Shown here one piece after another: positions 1 through 11,186 of a stretch of DNA of 64,000 nt; position 1 is the first letter of the stretch, and every line of letters starts with the position of its first letter. Position numbers and translations under genes: made by a program. The notes under the pieces were generated by a model. That model saw nothing but the letters and a program-made list of their open reading frames with translations. It was not told the origin of the DNA and ran no database searches. The DNA is from Budorcas taxicolor (lineage: Eukaryota > Chordata > Mammalia > Artiodactyla > Bovidae): NCBI RefSeq assembly GCF_023091745.1, contig NC_068935.1:6581744-6645743 (forward strand), given 5' to 3'.

Positions 1-84
1 TGCTCTGGATCTGATTTTTCAAGGAAGATGAATTCCAGAATTTTGTGTTAATTCTCCCACTGTTTATTTTATTTTTAATTTTTA

Positions 85-412
85 AATTTTTATTTAAAAG
101 TTTTTAAAGGTTTGTAAAATTTTTAAAGGTTATTTTCCATTTACAAAGTTATTGCAAAATGTACAATACATCCTTGAACTTACCTTATACCCACTGATAT
201 ATTGCCCCTCCCCCACTGGTAATCACTAGTTTGTTCTCTATATCTGTGTTTGCATCTTTTATATTATATTCACTAGTCTCACTTTATATTAAGTAGTTTT
301 ATGTTATATTCACTAATATTCATTGTAGTTTGTTGTGGTTTTTAGATTCCACATATGGGCAATATCATACAGTATTTATCTTTCTCTGTCTGATTTATCT
401 CCCACTGTTTAA
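85..412 (-). mobile_element. L1 3'-UTR fragment, L1MA-like
   Basis: Read on the minus strand this gives the familiar mammalian L1 3'-UTR block, for example CAGAGAAAGATAAATACTG followed by a stretch that ends in a 'fits between GGGGAGGGGCAATATA and TTGTACATTTTGCAATAA' order. No open frame remains. The left end runs into a T-rich low-complexity stretch (63-120). The subfamily is a guess from memory. Confidence 0.65.
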
Positions 413-435
413 ATCTTAGTCACTTTTCCACCACT

Positions 436-528
436 ACTCTAGATAACATATAGATCTTCCCAAGTGGCACTGGTGGTAAATAATCTGCCTGCCAACTGGG
501 CAAGAGCGACTGAGCACTCTAGATAACA
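436..528 (+). mobile_element. Very short tRNA-type SINE with perfect 13-bp target-site duplication
   Basis: The 13-mer ACTCTAGATAACA occurs at 436-448 and again at 516-528. Between them lie only 67 bases: the tRNA-like head of a Bov-tA SINE (CCAAGTGGCACTGGTGGTAAA, close to the Pol III A box) joined directly to the usual SINE end (GAGCGACTGAGC). The B box and the BovA body are missing. It was either inserted as a deleted copy or lost its middle afterwards. Confidence 0.75.
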
Positions 529-883
529 ACTTCCATCTACTTTACTCCTCATCTCATCCCTACTCAGCCAGACAAATATGAAACTATCTGTTGTACCTGT
601 TCCATGTTTCCTTTCTTCAGCCTCTGCTAGGTAATTCCATCCACTAACTTTTATGAAAGTGTTTACCATTGTCATTGTTTTAATATAACTTCCAAACTAT
701 GTCTGCAGTTAAACTGGGACCAGTGCTTTACTTAGGAAGGAATTGATACCAAATGGTAAGTGGCCATTAGGATAGATAGCTGTTTTGAAGAAGAGAGGAT
801 TAGGGGTCTTCTAAAATCATAATATATATATAAGCTGATTGTCTCGGCCAATATAAGTAGACTTGTTCCAGAGGAATATTAAA
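529..883. other. No feature recognised
   Basis: AT-rich single-copy-looking DNA with a short (TA)n run near 820. The minus-strand open frame at 439-675 overlaps the SINE and has no recognisable protein content. Confidence 0.4.
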
Positions 884-1108
884 CGTGCATGTATGCTCAG
901 CTGCTCAGGTGTTTCTGACTCTTTTGAGATCCCATGGACTGTAGCTCACCAGACTCCTCTGTCCATGGGATTTTCCAGGCAAGAATACTGGAGTGGGTTG
1001 CCCTTTCTTCCTCCAAGGGATCTTCCCACACAAGGGATCAAACCCACATCTCCTGCATTTCCTGCATTGACAGGCAGAGTCTTTACCCCTGAACCATCTG
1101 GGAAGCCC
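884..1108 (-). mobile_element. Bov-tA SINE
   Basis: On the minus strand it starts with the tRNA-Glu-like head (GGGCTTCCCAGATGGTTCAG) and continues into the BovA body with GGAGAGAAGGGCAACCCACT-like text. On the plus strand the body reads CAAGAATACTGGAGTGGGTT. Head and body are complete. The 3' end is a CAGCTGAGCATACATGCACG-like tail. Confidence 0.9.
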
Positions 1109-1179
1109 ATAGAAGGTGTAAACTGAGCCCAGTTAAATTGAGAACACATTTACTGAAAGTTTTCCATGTGCCAATCAGA

Positions 1180-1276
1180 TTTTTTTTTTAATTGAAAACC
1201 TTTAACTTTTTTTTTTTTTTTTTCTGAGAAAATTGCCTTATTGTGGAGGGTAGAATTTTGGCAAAAAAAAAAAAAA
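1180..1276. repeat. Poly-T and poly-A low-complexity runs
   Basis: A T-run at about 1207-1223 and an A-run at 1263-1276, separated by a short unique segment. They are possibly the tails of two old retroposons in opposite orientation. Confidence 0.7.
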
Positions 1277-1303
1277 CAACAATGTCTCATTCAACTCAGT
1301 CTG

Positions 1304-1652
1304 TCATAACAAAATACCATAGACTTGGTGGCTTAACAAAATTTTATTTTCACATAGTCCTAAAGGGTAGAAACCCAAGATCCAGGTGTTAGTACAGTAA
1401 GTTTGGGGTGAAGACTCCTTTCCTGGTTTGTAGATGTCTACATTCCCTATGTCTTCACATGTTGGCAAGTGGGATAGAGAGAGAACAAGCTTTCTGGTTT
1501 CTTTTCCAATAAGAGCACTAAGCCCATTGTGAGCATCCCACTGTCATGACCTCATCTAAACCTATTTCCCAAAGGCCCCACTTCCAAATAGCATCAAATT
1601 TAGGGTTAAGACTTTGACAAATAAATTCTGAGGGGCTATAATTCAGTCCATA
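1304..1652 (-). mobile_element. MaLR (MLT1-type) LTR
   Basis: On the plus strand it runs from CATAACAAAATACCATAGAC to ATTCAGTCCATAGCA, the reverse complement of the known MLT1/MST-type LTR order (ends with TATGGTATTTTGTTATG). The middle has CTTCACATGTTGGCAAGTGG and GCCCCACTTCCAAATAGCAT, as expected for this family. It looks like a solo LTR without coding remains. Confidence 0.75.
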
Positions 1653-2141
1653 GCAGTAGGTGATATATGGTATTGAAGATAGGGTTATTTAAATACTTAA
1701 TTTCCTAATATATAATAATCTATTCATAAACAGAAATATTAATACATAAATGAGCTATTCTTCAGCTTGTAACAACTTTTTAATTTAGATTTAAAAAAGC
1801 CCAATTTGTCAAAGAGTTCTTTTCCTAGAAAGACATTAAGTATGCTGGTTTCCTTGTTTCTGTTTCATTTACTATTTTTTTCCCATTTTCCTGTTAGGTA
1901 CTGTTTCTGTCTGAGTCTATATTCATCAAAGGAATTTAAATAAAATTAAATCTATGGCGGATTTAACAGTCCCTTAGCAACCATAGATGCATATCAGCTC
2001 GCTATTTAGATATTATTGGTATTTTATTTCCTAGTATATTTTGTGAGTCCATAGTTAAGAAAGGTAAAAAAAAATAAACTAAAAATGATTTGAAATTTTC
2101 ACATCTCAACCTGCAATTAGAAAATTTGGCACCAGAACCAT
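1653..2141. other. No feature recognised
   Basis: AT-rich stretch. No open frame of note, and no SINE, LINE or LTR phrase that I could place. Confidence 0.4.
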
Positions 2142-2346
2142 AGTGAAGTCACTCAGTCATGTCCGACTCTTTGCGACCCCATGGACTGTAGCCTACCAGG
2201 CTCCTCTGTCCATGGGATTTTCCAGGCAATAGTCCTGGAGTGGATTGCCATTTCCTTCTCCAAGGGATCTTCCCAACCCAGGGATTGAACCCAGGTCTCC
2301 CGCATTGTAGACAGACGCTTTACTGTCTGAGCCACCAAGGAAGTCC
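2142..2346 (-). mobile_element. Bov-tA SINE
   Basis: A complete tRNA-headed SINE in reverse. The plus strand shows GCGACCCCATGGACTGTAGC in the body and ends in GAGCCACCAAGGAAGTCC, the reversed tRNA head. Open frames on both strands here (2153-2446) are read-through of the SINE and are not genes. Confidence 0.92.
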
Positions 2347-2603
2347 TGTACTAAAACTAAATCTTCTGTCTCAGTTTGGATTGAGTGTGTTTTCAAATGG
2401 TCACAGTTACTATGAGCATGATCCAAAACTAGGTACTACAAAGTAAATAAATGTAGTATAAGGCACAGTCCCTATTCTCAAGAAGTCCATCTGGGGAAAG
2501 GAATTCATTCACACAGCATGTTTAGAGAACTGTTAAATCGACTGTGTGTGCAGACTATCAAGGCAAGAGGAATTCTGAAAGCATAAAGTGAAACTGAGCT
2601 TAC

Positions 2604-3095
2604 TTAAGTAGCCAGAATGGCTAAAAATCAAGACAACTGACAACAAGAAATGTTGGCAAGGATGTGAGACAACTAAAACTCATCTATTGCTAGTGGAAGC
2701 ATAAAATAATACACTTTGTAGAAAAGTCTGGTAGTTTCTTATAATACTAAACAATGGATATATTATGCTCACTGAAATAAGTCAGGCACGAAAGCCTAAA
2801 CATTGTATGATTCTACTTATATGAGATACCTAGAATAGGCAAATTCATTGAGACAGAAAATAGATTGAAGATTACCTGGGGCTAGGGAATGAGAGAGAGG
2901 AGATGGAGATTTATTGTTTAGTGGATACAAAACTTCTGTTTGGGATGATGAAAAAAAGTCTCTTAAAAAAAAACAGTCTCTAATAGTGGTGATGGTTGTA
3001 CAACACTGTGAATGTACTTAATGCCACTGAAGTGTACACAAAAATGGTTTAAATGATTAATTTTATATTCTGTATATTTAATTATGATTTAAAAA
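2604..3095 (+). mobile_element. L1M 3' end
   Basis: It contains the C-terminal ORF2/3'-UTR text of old L1: GTTGGCAAGGATGTGAGACA, CTGAAATAAGTCAGGCACGA, GATGGTTGTACAACACTGTG and an A-rich end. The frames are destroyed. Confidence 0.8.
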
Positions 3096-3164
3096 AAATC
3101 ATGTGCACAGAAAGAATGGAAAAACAAAAATTAGAGCACATCACCGAGAAAACTAAAATCTGAA

Positions 3165-3650
3165 AGCAAATCCTAAGTATACACCACCTTGTTATTCTAG
3201 GCATTTATCTAAGAGAAATAAAAACATGTCTACAAAAGCCTTTGTACAATAAAATAGCTTTATTTATACTAGCTAAAACCTGGAAACAGCTCAAAGTATT
3301 CATCAACAGGAACATTTATAAACAATACAATGTTACTCTGAAAAAAAAAGAGAAAAATTGACAAACGTGGATTGTATCAATTATATGATCCTGTCTAACT
3401 AAATTCTAAAAAAGAAAATTAATTTATTGTAGAAATCATCAGAACAATTTTGCCTCTGCCAGAGCTGGAGATAGAATTGACTGTGAAGGGGCATGGGGGA
3501 ACTTTCTCAAGTGATGGCCATGTTCTATATCTTGATGGGACTCTAGTTTGCACAATCACATGCATTTGTCAAAACTCATCAAATTGTACAATTACTGTTT
3601 GTGTATTTCATTGTATGTAAGTTTTATCTAACAAAAAGAACCCAAACCAA
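3165..3650 (+). mobile_element. Second L1M 3' end, same orientation
   Basis: A separate L1 3' end follows directly: GTCTACAAAAGCCTTTGTAC, TAAAACCTGGAAACAGCTCA, CATCAACAGGAAC and the terminal TTGTATGTAAGTTTTATCTA. Its phrases repeat the same part of the L1 map as the element before it. The two are therefore different insertions or subfamilies rather than one continuous copy. Confidence 0.78.
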
Positions 3651-3996
3651 ATATTGAATTCTAGTTAGTGATCTACATAATAAAGTTTTCAGAGTGAAGT
3701 GAACTAACATATAAAACTTGAAGTGTATGCTAAAGTAAGATGAAATAATGGATGGATGGAGGATAGATAAATGGGTAGATGTGCAATAAAACAGGACAAA
3801 ATATTAATTTGCGGTAGAATTTAGGTGGTAATTCGTGAATATTTACTTTCTGCTTTCCTGTATGATGGAGAATAGTGTTCAAAGAGGGAGTGGGCACTGA
3901 AGTGTACCTTGTGGCATGGGAAACATATTCAGTCTAAGGGAGAAGAGACGTTATTGTCTGCAGGGAGGAGTCACAGTTAGCAAAGGCGCCCTTAAC
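3651..3996. other. No feature recognised
   Basis: Holds a short GGAT-rich run near 3748-3780. Otherwise nothing recognised. Confidence 0.4.
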
Positions 3997-4263
3997 GCTG
4001 CTGCTGCTGCTAAGTCGTGTCCGACTCTGTGTGACCCTGTAGACGGTAGCCCACCAGGCTTCTCTGCCCCCGGGATTCTCCAGGCAAGAATAATGGAGTG
4101 AGTTGCCATTTCCTTCTCCAATGCATGAAAGTGAAAAGTGAAAGCCAAGTCGCTCAGTCATGTCCGACTCCTCGCGATCCCATGGACTGTAGCCTACCAG
4201 GCTCCTCTGTCCATGGGATTTTCCAGGCAAGAGTACTGGAGTGGGTTGCCATTTCCTTCTCCA
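3997..4263 (-). mobile_element. Bov-A2 dimeric SINE
   Basis: Two BovA monomers joined by the linker GAAAGTGAAAAGTGAAAG. The element begins on the plus strand with the (GCT)n run that marks the reversed 3' end of Bov-A2. It spans nearly the full dimer. The 151-codon minus-strand frame at 3934-4389 is SINE read-through. Confidence 0.93.
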
Positions 4264-4882
4264 CTTAATATAATGGGAAAGTTGTAGATTGTATAAGTTT
4301 GGATACACATCATGGTCCCTCTCATGGCAAATGTTTAAAAGCAAGGTAGGGAATACAAACTTACTAGGGACACTTAATAAGAACATCATAGGGCAATGTT
4401 AGTGTAAAGGGTGTCTTAGGAAGATTGTTCACCCAGTAATTTTCTGGAAAGAAGCACCAGAGAGAGCCTGTCCTTAGGCAACTTGATTATGTAACCATTG
4501 CCACAATACAGATGTGAAGTGTCAAAAACATGGCTAGGATGGAATCAGTAGGAATGTTGATTATTTTTAAGCTGTGAATTCATGGTTACTATAGCTGTGG
4601 CTGTATATAACTTAAATTTGTTTCAAGCATTTTAAAAATGCTTATAACATTTTTCTTAGAGATTAGATTTCAAAGGATATGCCTCATTTATTATAAACTT
4701 ATTTTGGTTGATACTAGGTGAGGTACTTAGTTACTCTGCTCTTGACTAAAACGGATAGAGAACAGGATTTGGAAAGGCTTCGCTTTAGTCATACTTACCA
4801 GAACCCTGTTTTGTAGGGATATGAAGCAATGTAGAGTAGAAATTATACACCAAAAGGGTTTATTATCATAATAGTAGAGGGT
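4264..4882. other. No feature recognised
   Basis: AT-rich DNA between a SINE and the BovB target site. No repeat phrase or open frame that I could assign. Confidence 0.4.
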
Positions 4883-6167
4883 AGAGAAGAGCTAGTAAAG
4901 TAATGCTCAAAATTCTCCAAGCCAGGCTTCAGCAATACGTGAACCGTGAACTTCCTGATGTTCAAGCTGGTTTTAGAAAAGGCAGAGGAACCAGAGATCA
5001 AATTGTCAACATCCGCTGGATCATGGAAAAAGCAAGAGAGTTCCAGAAAAACATCTATTTCTGCTTTATTGACTATGCCAAAACCTTTGACTGTGTGGAT
5101 CACAATAAACTGTGGAAAATTCTGAAAGAGATGGGAATACCAGACCACCTGACCTGCCTCTTGAGAAATCTGTATGAAGGTCAGGAAGAAACACTTAGAA
5201 CTGGACATGGAACAACTGACTGGTTCCAAATAGGAAAAGGAGTGCGTCAAGGCTGTATATGGTCACCCTGCTTATTTAACTTATATGCAGAGTACATCAT
5301 GAGAAACGCTGGACTGGAAGAAACACAAGCTGGAATCAAGATTGCCGGGAGAAATATCAATAACCTCAGATATGCAGATGACACCACCCTTATGGCAGAA
5401 AGTGAGGAGGAACTAAAAAGCCTCTTGATGAAAGTGAAAGAGGAGAGTGAAAAAGTTGGCTTAAAGCTCAACATTCATAAAACGAAGATCATGGCATCTG
5501 GTCCCATCACTTCATGGGAAATAGATGGGGAAATAGTATCAGACTTTATTTTTTTGGGCTCCAAAATCACTGCAGATGGTACTGCAGCCATGAAATTAAA
5601 AGATGCTTACTCCTTGAAAGAAAAGTTATGACCAACCTAGATAGCAGATTCAAAAGCAGAGACATTACTTTGCCGACTAAGGTCCATCTAGTCAAGGCTA
5701 TGGTTTTTCCTGTGGTCATGTATGGATGTGAGAGTTGGACTGTGAAGAAGGCTGAGCGCCGAAGAATTGATGCTTTTGAACTGTGGTGTTGGAGAAGACT
5801 CTTGAGAGTCCCTTGGACTGCTAGGAGATTCAACCAGTCCATTGTGAAGGAGATCAACCCTGGGATTTCTTTGGAAGGAATGATGCTAAAGCTGAAACTC
5901 CAGTACTTTGCCTACCTCATGAGAAGAGTCGACTCATTGGAAAAGACTGTGATGCTGGGAGGGATTGGGGGCAGGAGGAGAAGGGGACAACAGAAGATGA
6001 GATGGCTGGATGGCATCACGGACTCGATGGACGTGAGTCTGAGTGAACTCTGGGAGTTGGTGATGGACACGGAGGCCTGGCGTGCTGTGATTCATGGGGT
6101 CACAAAGAGTCGGACACGACTGAGCAACTGAACTGAGCTGAACTGAACTGAGAGAAGAGCCTAGTAA
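4883..6167 (+). mobile_element. BovB (RTE-class) LINE, 5' truncated, with target-site duplications
   Basis: BovB is a non-LTR retrotransposon that spread in ruminants; its ORF encodes endonuclease and reverse transcriptase. This copy starts inside the RT domain and reaches the natural 3' end with the (CTGAA)n tail near 6125-6150. AGAGAAGAGCTAGTAA (4883-4898) recurs as AGAGAAGAGCCTAGTAA (6151-6167, one extra C). This marks the duplication and the insertion size. A Bov-A fragment follows immediately. The sequence is close to consensus, which suggests a fairly young copy. Confidence 0.93.
4903..6131 (+). pseudogene. BovB reverse-transcriptase ORF, one frameshift
   Basis: The first frame (4903-5631) carries RT motif A (FIDYAKTFDCVDH, about residue 56), motif B (VRQGCIWSPCLFN, about residue 115) and the catalytic YADD box (about residue 157). 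A one-base deletion close to 5578-5581 (GGTACTGCAGCC against GGTGACTGCAGCC in the other copies) shifts the frame. The rest of the protein is read in the frame that is open over 5514-6131 and ends at the normal terminus RTRLSN. No other stop lies between the two parts. Endonuclease and N-terminal RT are missing through 5' truncation, so the copy cannot move itself. Confidence 0.9.
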
Positions 6168-6189
6168 TAGCACAGAGCTTTTAGGGCTT

Positions 6190-6288
6190 TGTTGCTGCTG
6201 CTGCTGCTGCTGCTAAGTCGCTTCAGTCATGTCTGACTCTGTGTGACCCCATAGACAGCAGCCTACCAGGCTCCTACATCTCTGGGAC
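6190..6288 (-). mobile_element. BovA SINE fragment
   Basis: Begins on the plus strand with a (GCT)n run and AAGTCGCTTCAGTCATGTCT, then breaks off after CCTACCAGGCTCCT. It is half a Bov-A2 unit in reverse. Confidence 0.85.
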
Positions 6289-6688
6289 AATGTTGGGACA
6301 TATTCAAATACCGTACATTGTATACCACCAGACAAAAAGGAGCAAGTAGAATGTGAAATGATTTGAGCACATAAAAAAGGCTAATAAAGAGGCCAGAGTG
6401 GAAGTAGTAATAAGAGATTTTTAACTATCCAGGGATAGACTGGGAACATTAAGTAGAAGACACAGGACTGGAAGATTTTTATGGCTTTGGAATGTGACTG
6501 CTTTTTGACGCAATGCATATCACCCAGTCACATGAGTATGATGTTAAGTAACATATGGTTGAACAGTTACAAATTCATTGAAGCATGTTGTGTTTTAGCA
6601 GCAACCTTTCTAGGACTCTAACACTTGGTTTTGTTTTGTTTTTTGTTTTTGTTTTCAATTGATGATACTGTTTTTTGTTGGTTTTTTT
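6289..6688. other. No gene; T/G-rich low complexity at right
   Basis: Unassigned sequence with a TTTTG-rich run at 6625-6690 that leads into the L1 piece. No coding signal. Confidence 0.4.
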
Positions 6689-6815
6689 AATATAAATTTA
6701 TTTATTTTAATTGGAGGTTAATTACTTTACAGTATCGTATTGGTTTTGCCATACATCAACATGAATCTGCCACAGGTATACACGTGTTCCCCATCCTGAA
6801 TCCCCTTCCCTCCTT
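6689..6815 (-). mobile_element. L1-BT 3' end, truncated
   Basis: Reversed L1-BT 3' terminus: TTGGAGGTTAATTACTTTAC, TTGGTTTTGCCATACATCAA, CATGAATCTGCCACAGGTAT. Only about 120 bases of 3' UTR are present. Confidence 0.88.
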
Positions 6816-7691
6816 TAAAGATACTGAGAAGAAGTGATGATTAGGATGGTCAGATGTGGGACAAGTGGCCAGCTTCTGAACCGAATAGCATGAAGAGAAA
6901 TAAAGATTAAAAAAAATAGTTAGAGAAATGAACATACAAAAACATACAAAATTAATAATATAGGATATTGGAGCAACTGTGACTGAACAAGAAACTAGGA
7001 TTAAAATAAATATGCAATGTTTTGAAAGAAAAAATCAGAGGGACAGGCAAATGGTGATTACAGACTACCAAAATGCCTTGTTGCTTCTTTGGTTTCTTAT
7101 ATTTATTGAAAAAAAAAACTATCATATGCATGTGTGTGGATGAAGGATTCACTGCTCTTAATGAGACAGAAAAGAAGGATTATCACATCTACAGTGAATG
7201 GAGAGAGAAAGATCAAAGCTCTTCTGGGGCTGAGAGCTAGGATACAGAATCAGTAAATGCAAAAACCATGTTCCTCAGCTTCCAGGTGGTTCTGTCTAAT
7301 GAAGAGATCAATTCATCAAGCCACAAACCAAACAAAACAAACAGAAGAAAGGAACCCTGAGCATAGCCAAGACTAAGACAGAGATTGTCCAACTATGCCT
7401 TCGAGATTTATACTTTCTGGAAAACAGTGAATTTTTTGGCAGTTCACAGATTCCACATGTATGTTGGGAAGGTTTTAAATATATTTCATTTGCTTAGAAA
7501 CAGGTGTAATCCATCTGAAACAACTAGGCATCTATTGTGAGTGAAGAAAAAGAGAAGTGTGAAAAAATCTCAAAGCAAATGAGCGCCAGTGTTGGCAAGA
7601 AAATCTCACTAGTCTCATCTGTAGTTACCTCTGAGTAAGTACTAGCATTTTCTGGATGCATGTCATTTCACCTGTCAAAGAAACTAAATTA
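6816..7691. other. No feature recognised
   Basis: About 0.9 kb without assignable repeats. The 66-codon minus-strand frame at 6952-7152 is AT-rich and shows no motif. Confidence 0.35.
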
Positions 7692-7808
7692 GATTCATGT
7701 CAATGTATGGCAAAACCAATACAGTATTGTAAAGTAAAAAAAAAAAAAAATTAAAAAAAATAAAGGAGCATAGCTAATTCTGATTAACTTAAAAAAAAAA
7801 AAAAAAAA
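7692..7808 (+). mobile_element. L1-BT 3' tip plus poly-A
   Basis: GATTCATGTCAATGTATGGC and AAAACCAATACAGTATTGTA are the last bases of L1-BT. They are followed by an A-rich tail and a second A-run (about 7790-7808), separated by a short unique piece. Confidence 0.8.
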
Positions 7809-7935
7809 GAGAAATCTGTGTCCAACTTTGCCTCCCTATTAAGATGTAGGTTTCAGGGTCTCTTTGGAAGAAACTGAGTTCAGAAACTCTTAGATCAATT
7901 ACAATGATACAAAATAAACATGTTCAAAGGTTTTC

Positions 7936-8046
7936 ACTTCAGTTCAGTTCAGTTCAGTCGCTCAGTCGTGTCTGACTCTTTGCAACCCCATGAATTGCAG
8001 CACGCCAGGCCTCCCTGTCCATCACCAACTCCCAGAGTTCACTCAA
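7936..8046 (-). mobile_element. BovB 3' end, 110 bp
   Basis: Starts on the plus strand with the reversed (TTCAG)n tail and continues CGCTCAGTCGTGTCTGACTC to CCAACTCCCAGAGTTCACTC. It is heavily 5' truncated. The open frame at 7920-8111 is read-through. Confidence 0.9.
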
Positions 8047-10126
8047 AGGTTTTATACACATTCAAATGGTACCCGTTTGCTTCTGGTCACAGTTTAAAGC
8101 ATTTTTTTTAATTTAAAAAATATTTATTCTTTCTTTAAAAATCAAATATAAAGGGAATTCAAGAGAATTCAAGAGAATGTGACACACACAGACAAGGTGT
8201 GTGAGGTGCCAAAAGAAGAGACAAATGAAATAAGCCCATTCAGAAACATCACGATAAAGAAATCAATGTAATTTATTCATTTTGTTTGTCATAGAAGAAT
8301 TAAGTTGGAAAAAATGGAATATAACCAAAGTATTCCTATTAATATCAATATGAATACTTGCTAAAAAATAAAATTTAGCATTTTTTAAATCATCTGTATA
8401 AGATACTGGGCTTCCCTGGTGGCTCAGATGGTAAAGAATCTGACTGCATTTGATAAACATAAAACCTCATAATTTATCAAAAATTGTTCATGTAATTTGA
8501 TAATGGAAAGAGTTATTTTACAGTCATAAATTTCTTGTACTTACATATTGTGATGCTTTTCAATGCAGAAGATTCAACCCATCTGGGGTATATTACTTGG
8601 AAGATTGTTTCTCTATATATTATATCTTAGATCAGTCATGGCCTCACTGCTAATAGAAACAGAATCTATTTTTTCACTTATAGTACAGTGTTCTGTTCAG
8701 TAATATTCTAAGGTTTTATATAAAGAATGTGTAGGAAGCTATATGATCCTTATGACCACCATAAAGCTCAGTTAATCAATAAAAAAAAAAAATGCTTAAA
8801 GTTAGCCTGAGCTATAAGGTTAACTTGGAATTAAAAACAGAATAGGGTTGGCACTGAGAACTGAAACACATAATCAAGACAGTTAAGTCTGTTCCTACAC
8901 ACAGACCAACCGTTTATAAAGAAACAACCAGCAACTTTGAAAGTACTATAAGGAAAGAACTGGGAGGAAATGCATGAAGTACTGGTAATAAGCTGCAGCC
9001 TATCTCAGGTTTTCTGAGATACATAAGAAAAATGAGTCAACTGTGGGTGTCAGCTTCAGAAAGTGGCTCGATCCTGCTTCTTTGTTTCAAGTAAGTAACA
9101 AAACACTGCTGTAGACTGATGACTTCAGCACCCTGCAAAACAGTCAAGAATAGGTTTGGCCAATCCAGTGTCTAGGGATGTGTGTGTCAACTGTTCCCTG
9201 CAGGTGTATGTTGTCCACAATAACACCATTAATAATGATTCTCTTTCTAACTTCCAGAATTTGACAGAAGTCAAAACTAAAGAGAATTCTAGTTTTAAAT
9301 ATAGAAATTCTGAACTCCTAACTCCTGTGATATTAAAAAAAACATGACTCTTATGAAATTTGTTTTATGACTAGAGGCATAACTTTGATTATCCTTATCT
9401 TCATGTACAAAATAACCAGTGTTCTTATTGGCCATAAAATTACAGCGGTTGATTGGACCTGCTGAGTTTTGAAATGAATTATTTGCTTCATTGTTCAGGA
9501 AAGAAGGTAATCTCTCAAATATTTTGATCTGTATTTCCCAAGGGAAGAAGAGAGACAAAAAGTGCAATGTATTATATTGATAAATAAGTAACATTTATAC
9601 CCCTGGACAGATAATTAGAACATTTATCTTTAAAACAAATTTGAGGCAAAATATTGCTCAGCTCCTAGAAATTCAGATGTTGAAGTAGAAGAGAGGATTT
9701 GGATAATTATAACACTTTGCTAGAGCAAATTGGGTATGAGAAATATCCTTCTCTGATAGAAATTCCTTTCCCTCCTCATGGAGTGAGGGGCTTCTCATCT
9801 GACTGGTGAAATTTGGAGAAATGTTTGGCTTCTTGGTGCTGCTGTTTGGTAAAAAGTCAGTTCCATTCAGGAGTGTTAGAAAGCCTACTTGTTACTGCAA
9901 GATAAAACCAGTCAGATTTATAAGCATGACAGATGATGTTTTTATTCTTATCTGAACCCTGTACATTGTTTTCAATAGGTTCAACATCTCTAAGAAGAGG
10001 ATGAATAGAATTGTGACTTTAGAGACCTTAAAAATCTCCTAAGTAGATGGCAGGGGCCCCAGTGATTCTTCTGGGCCTTGTTCCTCACTAAGAGTTTCCC
10101 TATTACACATATTTACACTAGTCCTG
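8047..10126. other. Long stretch without gene or clear repeat
   Basis: About 2.1 kb, AT-rich. The only repeat seen is a 42-bp SINE head at 8408-8449. Open frames of 60-99 codons (8263-8460, 9156-9347, 9295-9594) lack protein-like features or any splice context that I can support. Confidence 0.35.
8408..8449 (+). mobile_element. tRNA-SINE head fragment
   Basis: GGGCTTCCCTGGTGGCTCAG followed by ATGGTAAAGAATCTGACTGC is the 5' head of a Bov-tA SINE; the rest is absent. Confidence 0.8.
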
Positions 10127-10290
10127 AGTGGCAGTATAATGAGGTGAGGATAGTGAGCTTGGGTTTTGGAGTCATGCTGTCTAGGTTTGAATACTGCCTT
10201 TACCTTTGTAACCTTAGGCAAGTCATTAAACTACCCTTGGCCTTAATTTCATCATCTGCAAAGTAAGGAGTATGAATAATGTTACCAAGT
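10127..10290 (+). mobile_element. MIR SINE
   Basis: The core is recognisable: GAGCTTGGGTTTTGGAGTCA, GGTTTGAATACTGCCTTTAC, CTTAGGCAAGTCATTAAACT, TTTCATCATCTGCAAAGTAA. This is an ancient, mammal-wide tRNA-derived SINE in forward orientation. Confidence 0.85.
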
Positions 10291-10426
10291 AATCATCCAC
10301 CAAATTATAGCTCTTTAACTATTTTATTTTAGTACATTTTGACATTAAACACCATTTCAGGTGTCTGGGGAATAATTCAAGTATTTCTAATAATGACTGC
10401 CTCCTTCCTTTTCATAAGCACTACAA

Positions 10427-10613
10427 TGTGTGCATGTGTGCTCAATCATGTCCAACTCTTTGCGACTCCACCAAGCTCCCCTGTCTATGGAATTTTCCAG
10501 GCAAGAATACCGGAGTGGGTTGCTATTTCCTCCTCTAGGGGGTCAAACCCACATCTCCTGAGTCTCCCATGTTGCAGGTAGATTCTCTACCCTCTGAGCC
10601 ACCTGGGAAGCCC
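10427..10613 (-). mobile_element. Bov-tA SINE
   Basis: Reversed tRNA head at the right (GAGCCACCTGGGAAGCCC) and BovA body at the left (CATGTCCAACTCTTTGCGAC). Short internal deletions are present. Confidence 0.9.
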
Positions 10614-10697
10614 AAGCTCTACTATAGGAGATGAGAAATTATATGATTAATATCTGATAGGTCTGCTTCAAATTTTATCATCTACCCCATTCCCTTC

Positions 10698-11186
10698 TAG
10701 ATATATTAGTTTTCTATTGCTGCTATAACAAATTACCACAAATTTAGTGGCTTAAAACAATATAAATTTATTATCTTAGAGTTCTGTAGGTCAGAAGTCT
10801 GAAATGAGTCTCAATGGGTCAACAATCAAGGAGTTGGTGGGCTGTGTTTCTTGCTAGAGAATTAAGGGGAGAATCTATTAGAATCTATTCCCTTGCCTTT
10901 TCTAGCTTCTAGACACTGCTTACATTCCTTGGCTCATGGCCCTTTCCTCCATCTTCAAAGTTCACATCTCCCTCTGATTCTTCTCTCCTGCTTTCTTCCA
11001 CTTTTAACAATCTTTGTGATTATATTAGATCCACCTAGTTAATCCACCATGTTCTTCCCACCATAAGACTCTTAACTTTACCACATCTGTAAAGCCCCTT
11101 TGACATGTAATCTAACATTTTCACAGGCTCAGAAAATTAGGATATGGGCGTTCTTGGGGATTGTGTCTCTGTATACCACAACAGGG
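10698..11186 (-). mobile_element. MLT1B-like MaLR LTR
   Basis: The plus strand runs from TATTAGTTTTCTATTGCTGC through AGTGGCTTAAAACAATATAA and CATTCCTTGGCTCATGGCCC to TACCACAACA. This is the reverse of the MLT1B-type LTR that starts TGTGGTA and ends AAACTAATACA. It looks nearly full length, as a solo LTR. Confidence 0.75.

Noticed and set aside
3934..4389. 151-codon minus-strand open frame
   Set aside because: It runs straight through a Bov-A2 dimer. The translation is SINE text and has no protein family.
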